DNA of 64,000 nucleotides from Microplitis mediator. Lineage: Eukaryota; Arthropoda; Insecta; Hymenoptera; Braconidae. Position numbers and translations under genes: made by a program. The notes below the pieces were generated by a model that worked only from the letters and a program-made list of their open reading frames with translations, was not told where the DNA came from and searched no databases. Positions 13,499 to 22,142 of the stretch are shown here, in pieces. How positions within the stretch are numbered: the stretch's first letter is position 1; the number at the start of each line of letters is the position of its first letter. The stretch is taken from assembly GCF_029852145.1 (NCBI RefSeq), contig NC_079977.1, positions 16,439,948-16,503,947 of the forward strand, given 5' to 3'.

Positions 13499-14310
13499 GA
13501 ACACGTAAAGGTAAATGTGTAGGATAAAGTGTATGTCCATGTGTGGGATAATATGTGGCTAAATGTGTGAGAGAATGTGTGGCTGAATGTGTAGGAAAAT
13601 GTGTAGGATAATCTGTGGGAGAATGTGTGGGATAATGTGATGGATCATGTATGGAAAAATTTGGGGTATAACGTGTGAGAAATTGTGTGGGATAATCTGT
13701 GGGATACTGTTTGTCTGAATGTGTGGGATAATGTTTGTCTGAATGTGTGGGATGATGTATGTTTAAAATATGTGGGAAAAAGTCCGTGAAATTGTGTGGG
13801 ATTGTGTATGACTGAATGTGTCGGATAATGTGTGGAAAAATGTGTAGAATAATGTGTAGGAAAATGTGTAGGATAATGTGTGGGAAAATGTGATGGATCA
13901 TGTATGGAAAAATGTGATGGATCATGTATGGAAAAATTTGGGGTATAACGTGTGAGAAATTGTGTGGGATAATCTGTGGGATACTGTTTGTCTGAATGTG
14001 TGGGATAATGTTTGTCTGAATGTGTGGGATGATGTATGTTTAAAATATGTGGGAAAAAGTCCGTGAAATTGTGTGGGATTGTGTATGACTGAATGTGTCG
14101 GATAATGTGTGGAAAAATGTGTAGGATAATGTGTAGGAAAATGTGTAGGATAATGTGTGGGATAATGAATGGAAAAATGTGTGGGAAAATGTGTAGGATA
14201 GTGTATGTTCGAATGTGTGGGATAATGTTTGGGAAGTTGTGTGGGATACTGTTTGTCTGAATGTGTGGCATAATGTGTTCCTGAATGTGTGGGAAAATGT
14301 GAGGAATAAT
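13499..14310 (-). repeat. Third satellite block, reverse orientation, with ~277-bp higher-order repeat
   Basis: The same 12-bp subunits (GTGTGGGATAAT, GTTTGTCTGAAT) are present but more diverged. A complex cassette beginning TTGGGGTATAACGTGTGAG occurs at 13661 and again at 13938, giving a higher-order period of about 277 bp. Both copies include the same private variant, AAAATATGTGGGAAAAAGTC, which implies a recent duplication of the whole cassette. Confidence 0.9.
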
Positions 14311-14706
14311 TATTATTTAAATGACACATATCATTTTTCATACGTTCAGGATGTCAGAATTTTATTTCGGTTCACGTTGCGGATTTATTTCCTTTCCTTG
14401 AACTATTCTGTCCGATTTAATCGTTTGAATTTATTATTTTCGAATAACTCTTATTTTCCATGGCGGGTTCTTTTGTTAGCTTCTAGCATAACTATTTTTT
14501 CGTTTTCCTTTGCAAGATTTTAAATAATTATTCTGAATCATGAAATTAGCTGCTTCGTTTTTTGAAGTCACGACTTTCGATTTTTTAATTTCTACGATTT
14601 TTATTTCTTTCTCTAGTACTTTTTAAACGGGCAAAAGTTTCGACATTACTTATAACATTCTTATTACATCTTGAGAAGTTGACTTCAGTTTACTATCATA
14701 TTTTTA
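14311..14706. other. Sequence between satellite and LINE stop codon
   Basis: On the minus strand this would be the 3' UTR and downstream flank of the LINE, whose reading frame ends at 14707. No poly(A) tail or target duplication is obvious, so the exact 3' end of the LINE is not placed. Confidence 0.4.
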
Positions 14707-17205
14707 TTAGATTTTACCATTTTTTATGTCCTTTTTCAAATTTAGTTTAAATTTAATTAAAGTTTCTGCGTTTTTTGTCTCATCCGACAGTTTATTATAC
14801 ATCAAAAATCTTTTATAGTTAATTGTTTTTTCCGCGGTCTTCGTTCTCGTTCTTATTGCTACCAAATTGCCTTTGTTTCTAGTATTATAATTATGACTAG
14901 TATTACAAATTTCTCTACTTAAATACTCTGGCGTTATTCGATTAATCATTTTATAAACTAATATACAAACATTATACTTTATTCTTTGGTCAATAGACAT
15001 AAAGCATAAGGCGTCCAGCATACTCTGAATTGGTGTATATTTTTTTACTTTTAGCAGCACTCTCATCGCTCTATTCTGGGTTTTTTGTAGCATACTCAAA
15101 CATTATTTATTCAAGTTCATCATTATTGTTGAACAGTAGTCATAATGTGGAGCCACAATTGTCTTATAGATTAAAACTCTACTAAAATATCCTATGACGC
15201 TGCTTATACGTCTTAAAAAACTTATTTTCTTATTTACTTTTTTTGAAATATAATAAGCATGGTTCTCAAACGTCAAAAACCTATCTATTATAACTCCGAA
15301 ATACTTTGCTTTATTTACTTCTTTTATTCTCTCTCCACCCATTCGAATATTGCACTTTTTGGAAACCCTATTTCTTTTGACATGAATTATCATAAAAGTT
15401 TTTTTTTTCGTATTTACCCTTAAGAAATTTTGATTTAGCCATTTTTCCAACTCCCTTAAAGTCTTATTTAATATAAATTCTATCATATTTCCATCAGTCC
15501 TACCAACACACAATACTGTCATCCGCGAATAATCTACACTCACAACCGTATTTTTTTGCTACGGTAACAAAGCCATCAATATACAAAATAAACAATAAGG
15601 GACCCAATTTTGAGCCTTGTGGTACTCCATTTTTTACTATTAGCTTTTTTGAATTAACTTTTCCAAATCTTACTTGCTGTGTCCTACCTCTCAAATATGA
15701 TATTAACCACTCAATCGCTTTGTGTTTAACACCATACTCATTTTCTGACTTTATTATTAATTTTTCGATGTTTACTGTTTCAAATGCTCTTTTCAGATCT
15801 AGATACAATACTCCAAATATTTTTCGTTTGTCTAAGCCTTCTCTCCACTCTCCAAGTGTCTTCTGTAATGCCGTTTCACATGAATGCCCTACTCTAAATT
15901 CAGATTGTTCTTCGCTCAATAATTTATTTTGTGCTATATGTTCTTCCAATTGCTTCTTGACTATTTCTTCTAGTATTTTCTCCAATAATGGCAACGTAAT
16001 AATCGGTCTATAATCTTCTGCTTTCTTACTTCCTTTTATTTTTTGAATAGGGTATATTACAGCGTTTTTCCATAATTCAGGGACCTTTCCTTGTTCAATA
16101 CTACTATTTATTAATGTAGTGATCATATGTCTATTTACACTCCACACTTTCGATATTATGTCAGTTGACAATTCGTCATTTTTATTTTTATTTTTGTCTA
16201 AATTTTTTATAATTCTATCAATCTCGCTAACAGTAGCAGTTCTAAATTTAGTCAAAACAGATTTACATCTTTTCCGTTCAGATTCTAAGTCATCACTCAT
16301 TTCTACATCAATTTCTCCTATTATATCCTCTATACTTTCAATATAATAATTATTAAATTTCTCTGCAATTATACTCTCATCATCATAACTAGTACCATCG
16401 AAAACAATATCGTTTCGATAGACTCCCTTCTTTTTATCTCCAAGTATTTCTTTTAAACTCTTCCACATTTTTTTGGTATCTTTCCTTTGGTGATCAATTT
16501 GCTGTTCATAAAAATTTCTTTTTGCATTTCTTATCGCTAATACAACTCGGTTACGCATACTTCTATATTGATCCCATCGTGCTGCACATCTAGTCAATTT
16601 CGCTTCTTTATACAAATGATCTCTTTGGTTAATCAATTCTTTAACTTCTCTATTGAACCAAGGTTTATATTTCCACCTCGTAGGTACATTTATTTTACGT
16701 ATTGGCGCTACTTCATTAATACTTTCAATAATGATATTATTTACATTTTCTAGGTATACGTTTACATCAACTTCAATAGTGTCGTCTGTTTCAATTCTTA
16801 GTCTATTATATTTTTCTTCTAATAAATTTCGAAATATAGCTTCATCATAATTACTGTAGTTTCTTTTTTCTATTATATTACATTCTTTATTACAAATTGC
16901 TATTCCGATTTTCCTGGGTAAATTGACTTTAACCATGTAATGATCAGTAATCCTAGGCTTTAACATCACTTCAGTTTCTATATGTACATTTGCAAAGACT
17001 AAATCTATTGTTGTATTTGAATTGATTGTACATCTAGTGTTTGCTTTAACATATTGCTTCAGGTTATACTTTTTCATTTCTTTTAACAATTTTCTTGAGT
17101 ACTGCGTTTTCTTACTTACATCTATGTTGAAATCCCCAACTATAATTACTTGACCCTTTTCTATGAGATTTTCACATTCAACAGCTAACTTATTTATAAA
17201 TTGAC
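14707..17205 (-). pseudogene. LINE ORF2, endonuclease C-terminal part plus reverse transcriptase, broken
   Basis: Reading down from 17205, the frame gives the endonuclease motif VGDFNID and later ITDHYMV, which carry catalytic Asp, Asn and His positions. The reverse transcriptase follows with LDLKRAFETV, GVPQGSKLGPLLFILYI and the active-site LFADD. The frame is then damaged. A frameshift lies just after FADD, at about 15500-15545, because the continuing homologous frame is 15543-15103. An in-frame TAA at 15105-15103 follows, with the same frame resuming at once and ending at 14707. No RNase H domain is visible. The product would be the target-primed reverse transcription enzyme. This copy looks inactive. 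Confidence 0.85.
17200..17205. repeat. Target site duplication, left copy
   Basis: ATTGAC immediately precedes the left terminal repeat of the Polinton and is identical to 33333-33338. Six bp is the duplication length known for Polinton integrases. Confidence 0.95.
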
Positions 17206-17660
17206 AGTAGTTAAACTGGGGGGCTTCACCCCCCCGATAAAACAGATTTCTGCAGATTTTCAGAGGCCGTTCTCATTCTGAATAAGTTTTAAATGATTTT
17301 AAGAAGTTTTCAATATTTTTTAAAAGTTTAAAAAGTTTAAAATATTTTTTAAAAATTAAAAATTTTTTTTTTTTAAATTAAAATTTTTTTTTTTAATTAA
17401 AAATTTTTTTTTTTAAATTAAATTTTTTTTTTTTAAATTAAAAATTTTTTTTTAAAATTAAAAATTTTTTTTTAAATTAAAATTTTTTTTTTAATTTAAA
17501 TTTTTTTAAAAGTTTAAAATTTTTTTAAAAGTTAAAAATTTTTTTTTTAAATTTAACAATATTTTTTAATAGTTTTAAATAGTTTGTCAATCGTTCAACC
17601 CTTTTAATTTAACCCGTTCAAAACTATAATTTAGGTAAAGGTGGGGGGTGAGTAGTAGTC
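17206..17660. repeat. Polinton left terminal inverted repeat
   Basis: The first ~57 bp match the right end exactly in inverse. A long A/T-homopolymer stretch (17330-17560) follows that is similar but not identical to the right end. A further conserved block (TTCAACCCTTTTAATTTAAC near 17593) matches the inverse of 33030-33066. The G6-CTTCA-C7 stretch at 17218-17235 can form a hairpin. Confidence 0.9.
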
Positions 17661-17696
17661 AAAGTGGGGTGGTTAGTAGTTAAGGTGGGAGGGTAA

Positions 17697-17704
17697 TATA
17701 AAAA
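17697..17704 (+). promoter_or_regulatory. TATA box, left-arm inward promoter
   Basis: TATAAAAA lies about 85 bp upstream of a spliced 5' leader (donor at 17791) and 260 bp upstream of the first coding ATG. It is the only good TATA box ahead of the left-arm gene. Confidence 0.6.
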
Positions 17705-17790
17705 GCTGACATTTTATTCAACCATCAATCAGTTATAGTTTCAATTTTCATGTGAAACTTAGATACAAAGTCAGTCAGTCTTCCTCATAG

Positions 17791-17931
17791 GTAAGTTATT
17801 TATATTTTTCCTCACAAGTCTTACATACTTCTTCCAATAAAATCATTTAATCCCTGTTTAAATCTCTGTTAAAACTTTTAAATAGTTTCTAAATTGTTCA
17901 AACCCTTTTAAGTTAACTCTTTATGCCGCAG
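17791..17931 (+). other. Predicted 5' UTR intron, left arm
   Basis: The donor is TCATAG|GTAAGTTAT and the acceptor is TTATGCCGCAG|GACATT, spanning 141 bp. The ATG of the next gene follows 33 bp after the acceptor. The strong consensus at both sites supports a spliced leader. Confidence 0.6.
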
Positions 17932-17963
17932 GACATTCAAATTAATTAATTGCAATTGTGGAA

Positions 17964-18773
17964 ATGGAGTTTATAATCGATTTTGTGGGTTTCGAAATCC
18001 CCGACGGATCATTTGTATTCAAAGAAGTCTACATTACTGATATTACGCTTTCTGAAAAGATGTATGAATCTCGTTTTTATTCTATTTATGAGTCACCGAT
18101 AGAGCACAGTAATACTACTATATTACATGAAAACGTGGATCAAAGAGGATGTGGTCATGGAATTTTATGGGATACTGGTGAATACTCATACGATACATTG
18201 TCAAGTAATGTTTACACTTTTACAAAAAAAGCTTCATATTTTTATGTGCAAGGAGCACGAAAGAAAAACCTTCTTGAAAAACTAATTAACTATGCGGTAC
18301 CAGTAATTGATTTGGAGAAAATGCGATTTTTCAATGAGGATTTAGATGAATATTCAAGACCAATATGTCCAAATAGGATAGATCATTTGAGAAGTAAAGG
18401 TGTTTATTCTTGTGCATTTGAAAATGCTAAACAAATCAAGCAATGGTTTATCGCGCACTGGGGTGAAGGCTCATCATATGACAAGTCTGTACAACTTTAC
18501 TATCAATTGAGTGATTTAAGTAAAATGCAAGATTGTGATATTGCTTGTCTCGATGAAACATTCATTATGCTATTCGCGCGAGCTGAAATCAGTCAAACTT
18601 GGGATAAGTTACCAGTGCACCTAAAAAATAACCAAAAAATCATGGACTATCAAGTGTGTCATGAACACGATGGTGTAGGTGACATTTATCCATACAAGAA
18701 AAACTGTTATGCATGTAATGAACGGAAAATAAATTATTGTACATATAGTTCTAACGTCTTTTTAAGAAAATAA
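17964..18773 (+). CDS. Polinton left-arm protein, putative DEDD exonuclease-like fold
   Basis: I chose ATG 17964 (GAAATGG context) rather than the GTG six bases upstream, giving 269 residues. The N-terminus MEFIIDFVGFE has an acidic residue on a first strand, followed by FVFKEVYI. Later come HGILWDTGEY, SYFYVQGARKKNLLEKL, the strand VIDLEK, and a CPNRIDHLRS...CAFENAKQIKQWF segment. This pattern recurs in proteins of arthropod mobile elements and viruses that I associate with RNase-H-fold 3'-5' exonucleases, but I cannot confirm the catalytic set. The C-terminal CxH...CYAC...C cluster could bind zinc. It is transcribed from the left promoter. Its last part contains a possible in-phase splice donor to the next exon. 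Confidence 0.6.
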   Translation: MEFIIDFVGFEIPDGSFVFKEVYITDITLSEKMYESRFYSIYESPIEHSNTTILHENVDQRGCGHGILWDTGEYSYDTLSSNVYTFTKKASYFYVQGARKKNLLEKLINYAVPVIDLEKMRFFNEDLDEYSRPICPNRIDHLRSKGVYSCAFENAKQIKQWFIAHWGEGSSYDKSVQLYYQLSDLSKMQDCDIACLDETFIMLFARAEISQTWDKLPVHLKNNQKIMDYQVCHEHDGVGDIYPYKKNCYACNERKINYCTYSSNVFLRK

Positions 18774-18821
18774 TATATTTCCTTAGAAATTCGTTGTGCT
18801 ATAAATTAATAACTTTTACAG

Positions 18822-19064
18822 AATAAAACAGATTCACATGATATAATTGTTAAGAAAAAAGTTCGATTCAATCCAACACCCATTATTCATCATTTTCGAG
18901 TATGGAATTTCGCATATCAATATGCTAGGAAAGGTAAATGGATGCAAGCAGCTGCAGATCGTGAGCGTTTTAGACGCAGAATTGATAAACTAAATATTAT
19001 TCTAGAACCTGTATTAGTTAACAAATATAATTATATAAATAAAAATTATAATATTAAATTATAG
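18822..19064 (+). CDS. Exon encoding PPP1R15/GADD34-like PP1-binding module
   Basis: An acceptor (AACTTTTACAG) opens an 80-codon frame with no ATG near its start, as expected for a downstream exon. It encodes KKVRF, an RVxF-type protein phosphatase 1 docking motif. After the usual short spacing come HHFRVW, ARKGKW and DRERFRRRI. That order and spacing is the hallmark of the conserved C-terminal core of GADD34/CReP, which brings PP1 to phosphorylated eIF2-alpha. Several animal DNA viruses carry the same module to keep translation running. An upstream in-frame TAA rules out simple extension. A phase-0 donor candidate (GGT|GTAGGT, 18675) in the preceding gene could supply the N-terminus, and a separate leader is also possible. 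What I see is the motif series; the activity is inferred. Confidence 0.7.
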   Translation, partial: NKTDSHDIIVKKKVRFNPTPIIHHFRVWNFAYQYARKGKWMQAAADRERFRRRIDKLNIILEPVLVNKYNYINKNYNIKL

Positions 19065-19175
19065 GTTAAATTGTAACGTAAAAATAATAAAATAAAAAAA
19101 CACTTGAATTAAATTTTTATTTTTCATTATTATTATTTATTCAAAACCTTTATCTTATAGAGTACAAAATATTGC
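19065..19175. terminator. Convergent polyadenylation region
   Basis: Plus-strand AATAAAATAAAA near 19087 follows the GADD34-like exon. The reverse-strand reading of the same AT-rich stretch (TTTATT motifs on plus near 19115-19140) can serve the minus-strand capsid gene. The two transcription units converge here. Confidence 0.45.
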
Positions 19176-20408
19176 TTACATTAATTTCCTAACATTATTA
19201 CTTATAGGATTATATTCAATTATACGATCGTGTAAAATTAGACAGTATGCTGATGTTTGAGGTGAAAATGGAACTTTAGATTCAAATTCTACTCTAACAT
19301 CCACTGGCCCAGATTTTATAGCTTCATTTTGTTTAGAACAATCAATTACATAAAGTGGGGCTTCTTTTAAAAATGCTGCCTTTGTCAACAATGGTTCTGG
19401 TTCTTTACCATAGTATGATGTTTGAAAATTAGTGTACATATCATATAATAATGCATACTGATTGCGATCGATATCAAGATTCAAATTACCATAAGGATAA
19501 CTTTGAGAATTGAGGAAAAGTTTTACATCTCTAAGATTACAATGATCAAATTGACTGGCATCTTTTTTAACTGCGTTTTTCCTCGCAGTTTGAAATCCCA
19601 GAATCACATAACGTGGTTTCTCCAGCTGTGTTGATGTTTTAATTTGCCAAATGTGTTTTGTAGTTGCTGGAAGTAATGGATATTCATACAACTCCCATGA
19701 ACGAAAACTCATTGAAATAGCTGGATCACTTGATATATAATTTAATGCTTGAATTTTCTGCTTATCAGATATAGTGATGTGTGGTATGAGCCACTCAACT
19801 TTATTTAGAGTAATCTTAACGTTTGCAGCAACATCAGTAACTGTTGCTGGTTTATGTATGTAAGCGTTAAGATCAGTATTTGATCTTCTGATAACTAACT
19901 CATATGTTGCATTCATGACAATGCGATTGTAATCTTCAGCAAACCCAAGCATGACACTTAATGGTATGGATACATCAAAGTATCCATCATCATTAGTTAA
20001 TTTATTAGCATCACCCATCAACCACCCAGCATTTTCCATAAGATTTCGCTGTCCTGGACTTAGAGATGTGTAACTCTTCATCAGACATGTAATAGCTACA
20101 TTTTTACATTGATCAATCACAACACCATTTAGTAGTAGGGATAATTCTTCAATCATATGACAAACAGCCATATTCACCAACTCCATTGTTCCATTAACTG
20201 CAGTCCCATCTGATTTTGTAAATTTTCCAGTTATGTGTAGTGTACTTTTGTTTAGTAATAAACATAAGCCTTGATTTTGCACACAGATACGGATTTCATC
20301 GTTATTATTTAATGTTGATGATGCGTATGGTTGATGTGCATGAAGTTCATAGTGTGCGATCGATTCATCATACACAATTGGTTTCTGAATGTCTAAGATT
20401 TCCGCCAT
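19176..20408 (-). CDS. Polinton major capsid protein (double jelly-roll)
   Basis: I chose ATG 20408 (ACCATGG) rather than the non-ATG extension, giving 410 residues starting MAEILDI. The protein is rich in beta strands and has the conserved stretch ELYEYPLLPATTKHIWQIKT, followed by QLEKPRYVILGFQTARKN. I associate this stretch with the double jelly-roll capsid protein of arthropod Polintons. It would form the hexon-like capsomers. It is last in a tightly packed minus-strand morphogenesis cluster (22706 to 19176) that also holds PLA2, a membrane-active protein, the protease and the penton-like protein. The frame is intact. Identity is by pattern; structure prediction would settle it. Confidence 0.75.
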   Translation of the reverse strand: MAEILDIQKPIVYDESIAHYELHAHQPYASSTLNNNDEIRICVQNQGLCLLLNKSTLHITGKFTKSDGTAVNGTMELVNMAVCHMIEELSLLLNGVVIDQCKNVAITCLMKSYTSLSPGQRNLMENAGWLMGDANKLTNDDGYFDVSIPLSVMLGFAEDYNRIVMNATYELVIRRSNTDLNAYIHKPATVTDVAANVKITLNKVEWLIPHITISDKQKIQALNYISSDPAISMSFRSWELYEYPLLPATTKHIWQIKTSTQLEKPRYVILGFQTARKNAVKKDASQFDHCNLRDVKLFLNSQSYPYGNLNLDIDRNQYALLYDMYTNFQTSYYGKEPEPLLTKAAFLKEAPLYVIDCSKQNEAIKSGPVDVRVEFESKVPFSPQTSAYCLILHDRIIEYNPISNNVRKLM

Positions 20409-20439
20409 GGTAATATAATGCAGCAAAAATTAATTTTCT

Positions 20440-20601
20440 TTATTTTCCCAATTTTCCACGTAACTTTAATCCGAGACTTTTGAGAAATTGAGCGTTCTGA
20501 TGTGTTAACACTTTGGCATGTGCACGATGACTGATCGGTTTGAGGCATCTTGACTCAATTTTATACCCTCCACCAGTTTTCGTATTAAAAACAATTCCCA
20601 T
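20440..20601 (-). CDS. Small conserved Polinton protein, 53 aa
   Basis: The ATG at 20601 overlaps the stop of the upstream gene as TAATG, and the frame ends at 20440, 31 bp before the capsid ATG. The sequence is strongly basic and begins MGIVFNTKTGGGYKIESR, followed by HAKVLTHQNAQFLKSLGLKL. The FLxSLGL ending recurs in small ORFs beside Polinton capsid genes. The basic charge, small size and location suggest a minor virion or core peptide, perhaps analogous to a processed adenovirus core peptide. The function is not known. Confidence 0.65.
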   Translation of the reverse strand: MGIVFNTKTGGGYKIESRCLKPISHRAHAKVLTHQNAQFLKSLGLKLRGKLGK

Positions 20602-21362
20602 TATTTTATAGACTTTATGTGTAATCGTATAGTTATTGTTTCACCGCGAAAATTCACAGATTTCCCATCCTGATCTACTATGGACACTCTAAGATTACGT
20701 ATTGTATCGACGGCGACTGGAAGGTAAATGATGTGCGATGGGATTTCAATGATCTTATATCCAGGTGCAACAGACGGGAAAAACTCATGGATTGTGTGCG
20801 CTTTGTGATTATTTATGTATGCACCACTAGTAATATTACACTCAAGTCTCAACGCATTGATTTTGAGAATCGTTACTGGTAAATCAGACTTGTGCAAGAT
20901 ATTTGGTGCTAGAGATCGATTCGTAAATCCTAATACCGATGCAATTGAATCTTTAGGCTCAAAATTTATAGGCTTACTGCACTTAATTTCACTATGCAAT
21001 TCATTATTGTTTGCTTTGAGGCTGAATTCCAAATTTTCCGGTAGCTCTTTTAATAAATACTTTTCAATATCTTTTAACTCATAACTGCCCGTTGGTATTG
21101 TTATTATAGTATCAGCCAATACCTTTTCTCTTTGAGCATCTGTCAAATAACGATCTATTTCTGAAACACGATTTTTGTCTGCACCACTAGCTATATAAAA
21201 CTTGTTAGCACCAACATCAATATTAGGTATTGAATTAAACGTTAAGAGTTCCACAAGACCCAAAGCATATTTTTTCAATGGTGATAGTTCAATGGGTGGA
21301 AAATAATCAGCCTCTAATACAGAGGAATTTCCTGACAGTGTTAATGTGAACGAATCGGCCAT
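20601..21362 (-). CDS. Polinton minor capsid (penton-like) protein
   Basis: It has 253 residues from ATG 21362. The N-terminus MADSFTLTLSGNSS and the middle YALGLVELLTFNSIPNI, with GSYELKDIEKYL and later SHIIYLPV and LRVSIVDQDG, match the single jelly-roll minor capsid protein of insect Polintons. It should occupy the five-fold vertices. The downstream small gene starts within its stop codon (TAATG), so translation of the two may be coupled. Confidence 0.75.
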   Translation of the reverse strand: MADSFTLTLSGNSSVLEADYFPPIELSPLKKYALGLVELLTFNSIPNIDVGANKFYIASGADKNRVSEIDRYLTDAQREKVLADTIITIPTGSYELKDIEKYLLKELPENLEFSLKANNNELHSEIKCSKPINFEPKDSIASVLGFTNRSLAPNILHKSDLPVTILKINALRLECNITSGAYINNHKAHTIHEFFPSVAPGYKIIEIPSHIIYLPVAVDTIRNLRVSIVDQDGKSVNFRGETITIRLHIKSIK

Positions 21363-21394
21363 GACTGATGTCTAGTTGATTAATTCACATCAAT

Positions 21395-21754
21395 TTATAG
21401 CTGGTCACTGAGAAATTTGAGACACAAATGACCGCATATTACTGTATTAAAATCCTGATATCGCTTATAATTATATTTTATGCTACCAACATCAAGATAT
21501 TCCATGAGATCTTCTGGTGGTTGTAAATTACCAAAACTATCAAAGTATACCACATTATTACCATTTTTCTTGTATGCAACCCAGTGTGAACCAGATCCAT
21601 TTTTATCATCAAGGTTTATAATTGCGGATTCATTGATTCTTGGTCCTGATTTTGGTAAATCATTTCTCATGAAAACACCTCGAAAGTGTGGAATTTCCAA
21701 ATCTTTAGCATACTTCAGCAAATCAAAGTTAGTGAGTGCTCGATGTGGTAGCAT
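21395..21754 (-). CDS. Adenovirus-type cysteine protease (adenain-like)
   Basis: It has 119 residues, compact for the family. The catalytic landmarks are in order: GSHWVAY holds the histidine, VVYFDSFGNL the acidic residue, and YQDFNTVICGHLCLKFL the oxyanion-hole glutamine and catalytic cysteine. Such enzymes cleave capsid precursors at small glycine-containing sites during virion maturation, here probably in the neighbouring GG-containing proteins. The start ATG overlaps the stop of the upstream gene as TAATG. Confidence 0.9.
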   Translation of the reverse strand: MLPHRALTNFDLLKYAKDLEIPHFRGVFMRNDLPKSGPRINESAIINLDDKNGSGSHWVAYKKNGNNVVYFDSFGNLQPPEDLMEYLDVGSIKYNYKRYQDFNTVICGHLCLKFLSDQL

Positions 21755-22113
21755 TATTCGTTTTTTGGGTAAGGACTCAGATATAAACCCATACCTTTTT
21801 TGTATGGTGTCAGATATAAACCTTTGCCAAGTGCTATTGCTTCCATTGTTTCGTTGTGACGCTTACTTTCATCAAATTTTCGTTTAGCTGAGTTAGCTTC
21901 ACGTATAACCCGAGCTATACTTGCAGCACCACCAGCCAGAGCACCAGTAGCACTTAAGCCAGCAAATAATGGTATCAAAAATGGTAGTATACCACCAACT
22001 TTTGTTGGTAATGGTAAAACACGAGGTAATTTAATATTTTTTTTACCGCCAGCTTGTTTTACTGCCTCACGAGCACTTTTCAATGCTGATTTAACTGGCT
22101 CTAAGCCAGTCAT
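21754..22113 (-). CDS. Small membrane-active protein, possible pVI analogue
   Basis: It has 119 residues. The basic N-terminus is followed by a glycine/alanine-rich hydrophobic stretch (VGGILPFLIPLFAGLSATGA), then a charged helix with NSAKRKFDESKRHNE. The C-terminus carries the near-repeat GLYLTPYKKG and GLYLSPYPKN. A position between PLA2 and protease, plus a hydrophobic amphipathic segment, suggests a virion membrane-disrupting protein like adenovirus VI. This is inference. The GG-containing motifs could be protease sites. Confidence 0.6.
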   Translation of the reverse strand: MTGLEPVKSALKSAREAVKQAGGKKNIKLPRVLPLPTKVGGILPFLIPLFAGLSATGALAGGAASIARVIREANSAKRKFDESKRHNETMEAIALGKGLYLTPYKKGMGLYLSPYPKNE

Positions 22114-22142
22114 AGATTTTTTAGCGAATTTGACTATATTTT

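Noticed and set aside
1..14310. Repeat arrays resembling CRISPR
   Set aside because: The repeats are contiguous 12/24-bp units without unique spacers, in a eukaryotic sequence without cas genes.
15720..16850. Plus-strand frames opposite the LINE reverse transcriptase
   Set aside because: They are antisense shadows of the minus-strand RT frame.
20815..21887. Plus-strand frames over the penton-like and protease genes
   Set aside because: They are shadows of well-supported minus-strand capsid and protease genes.
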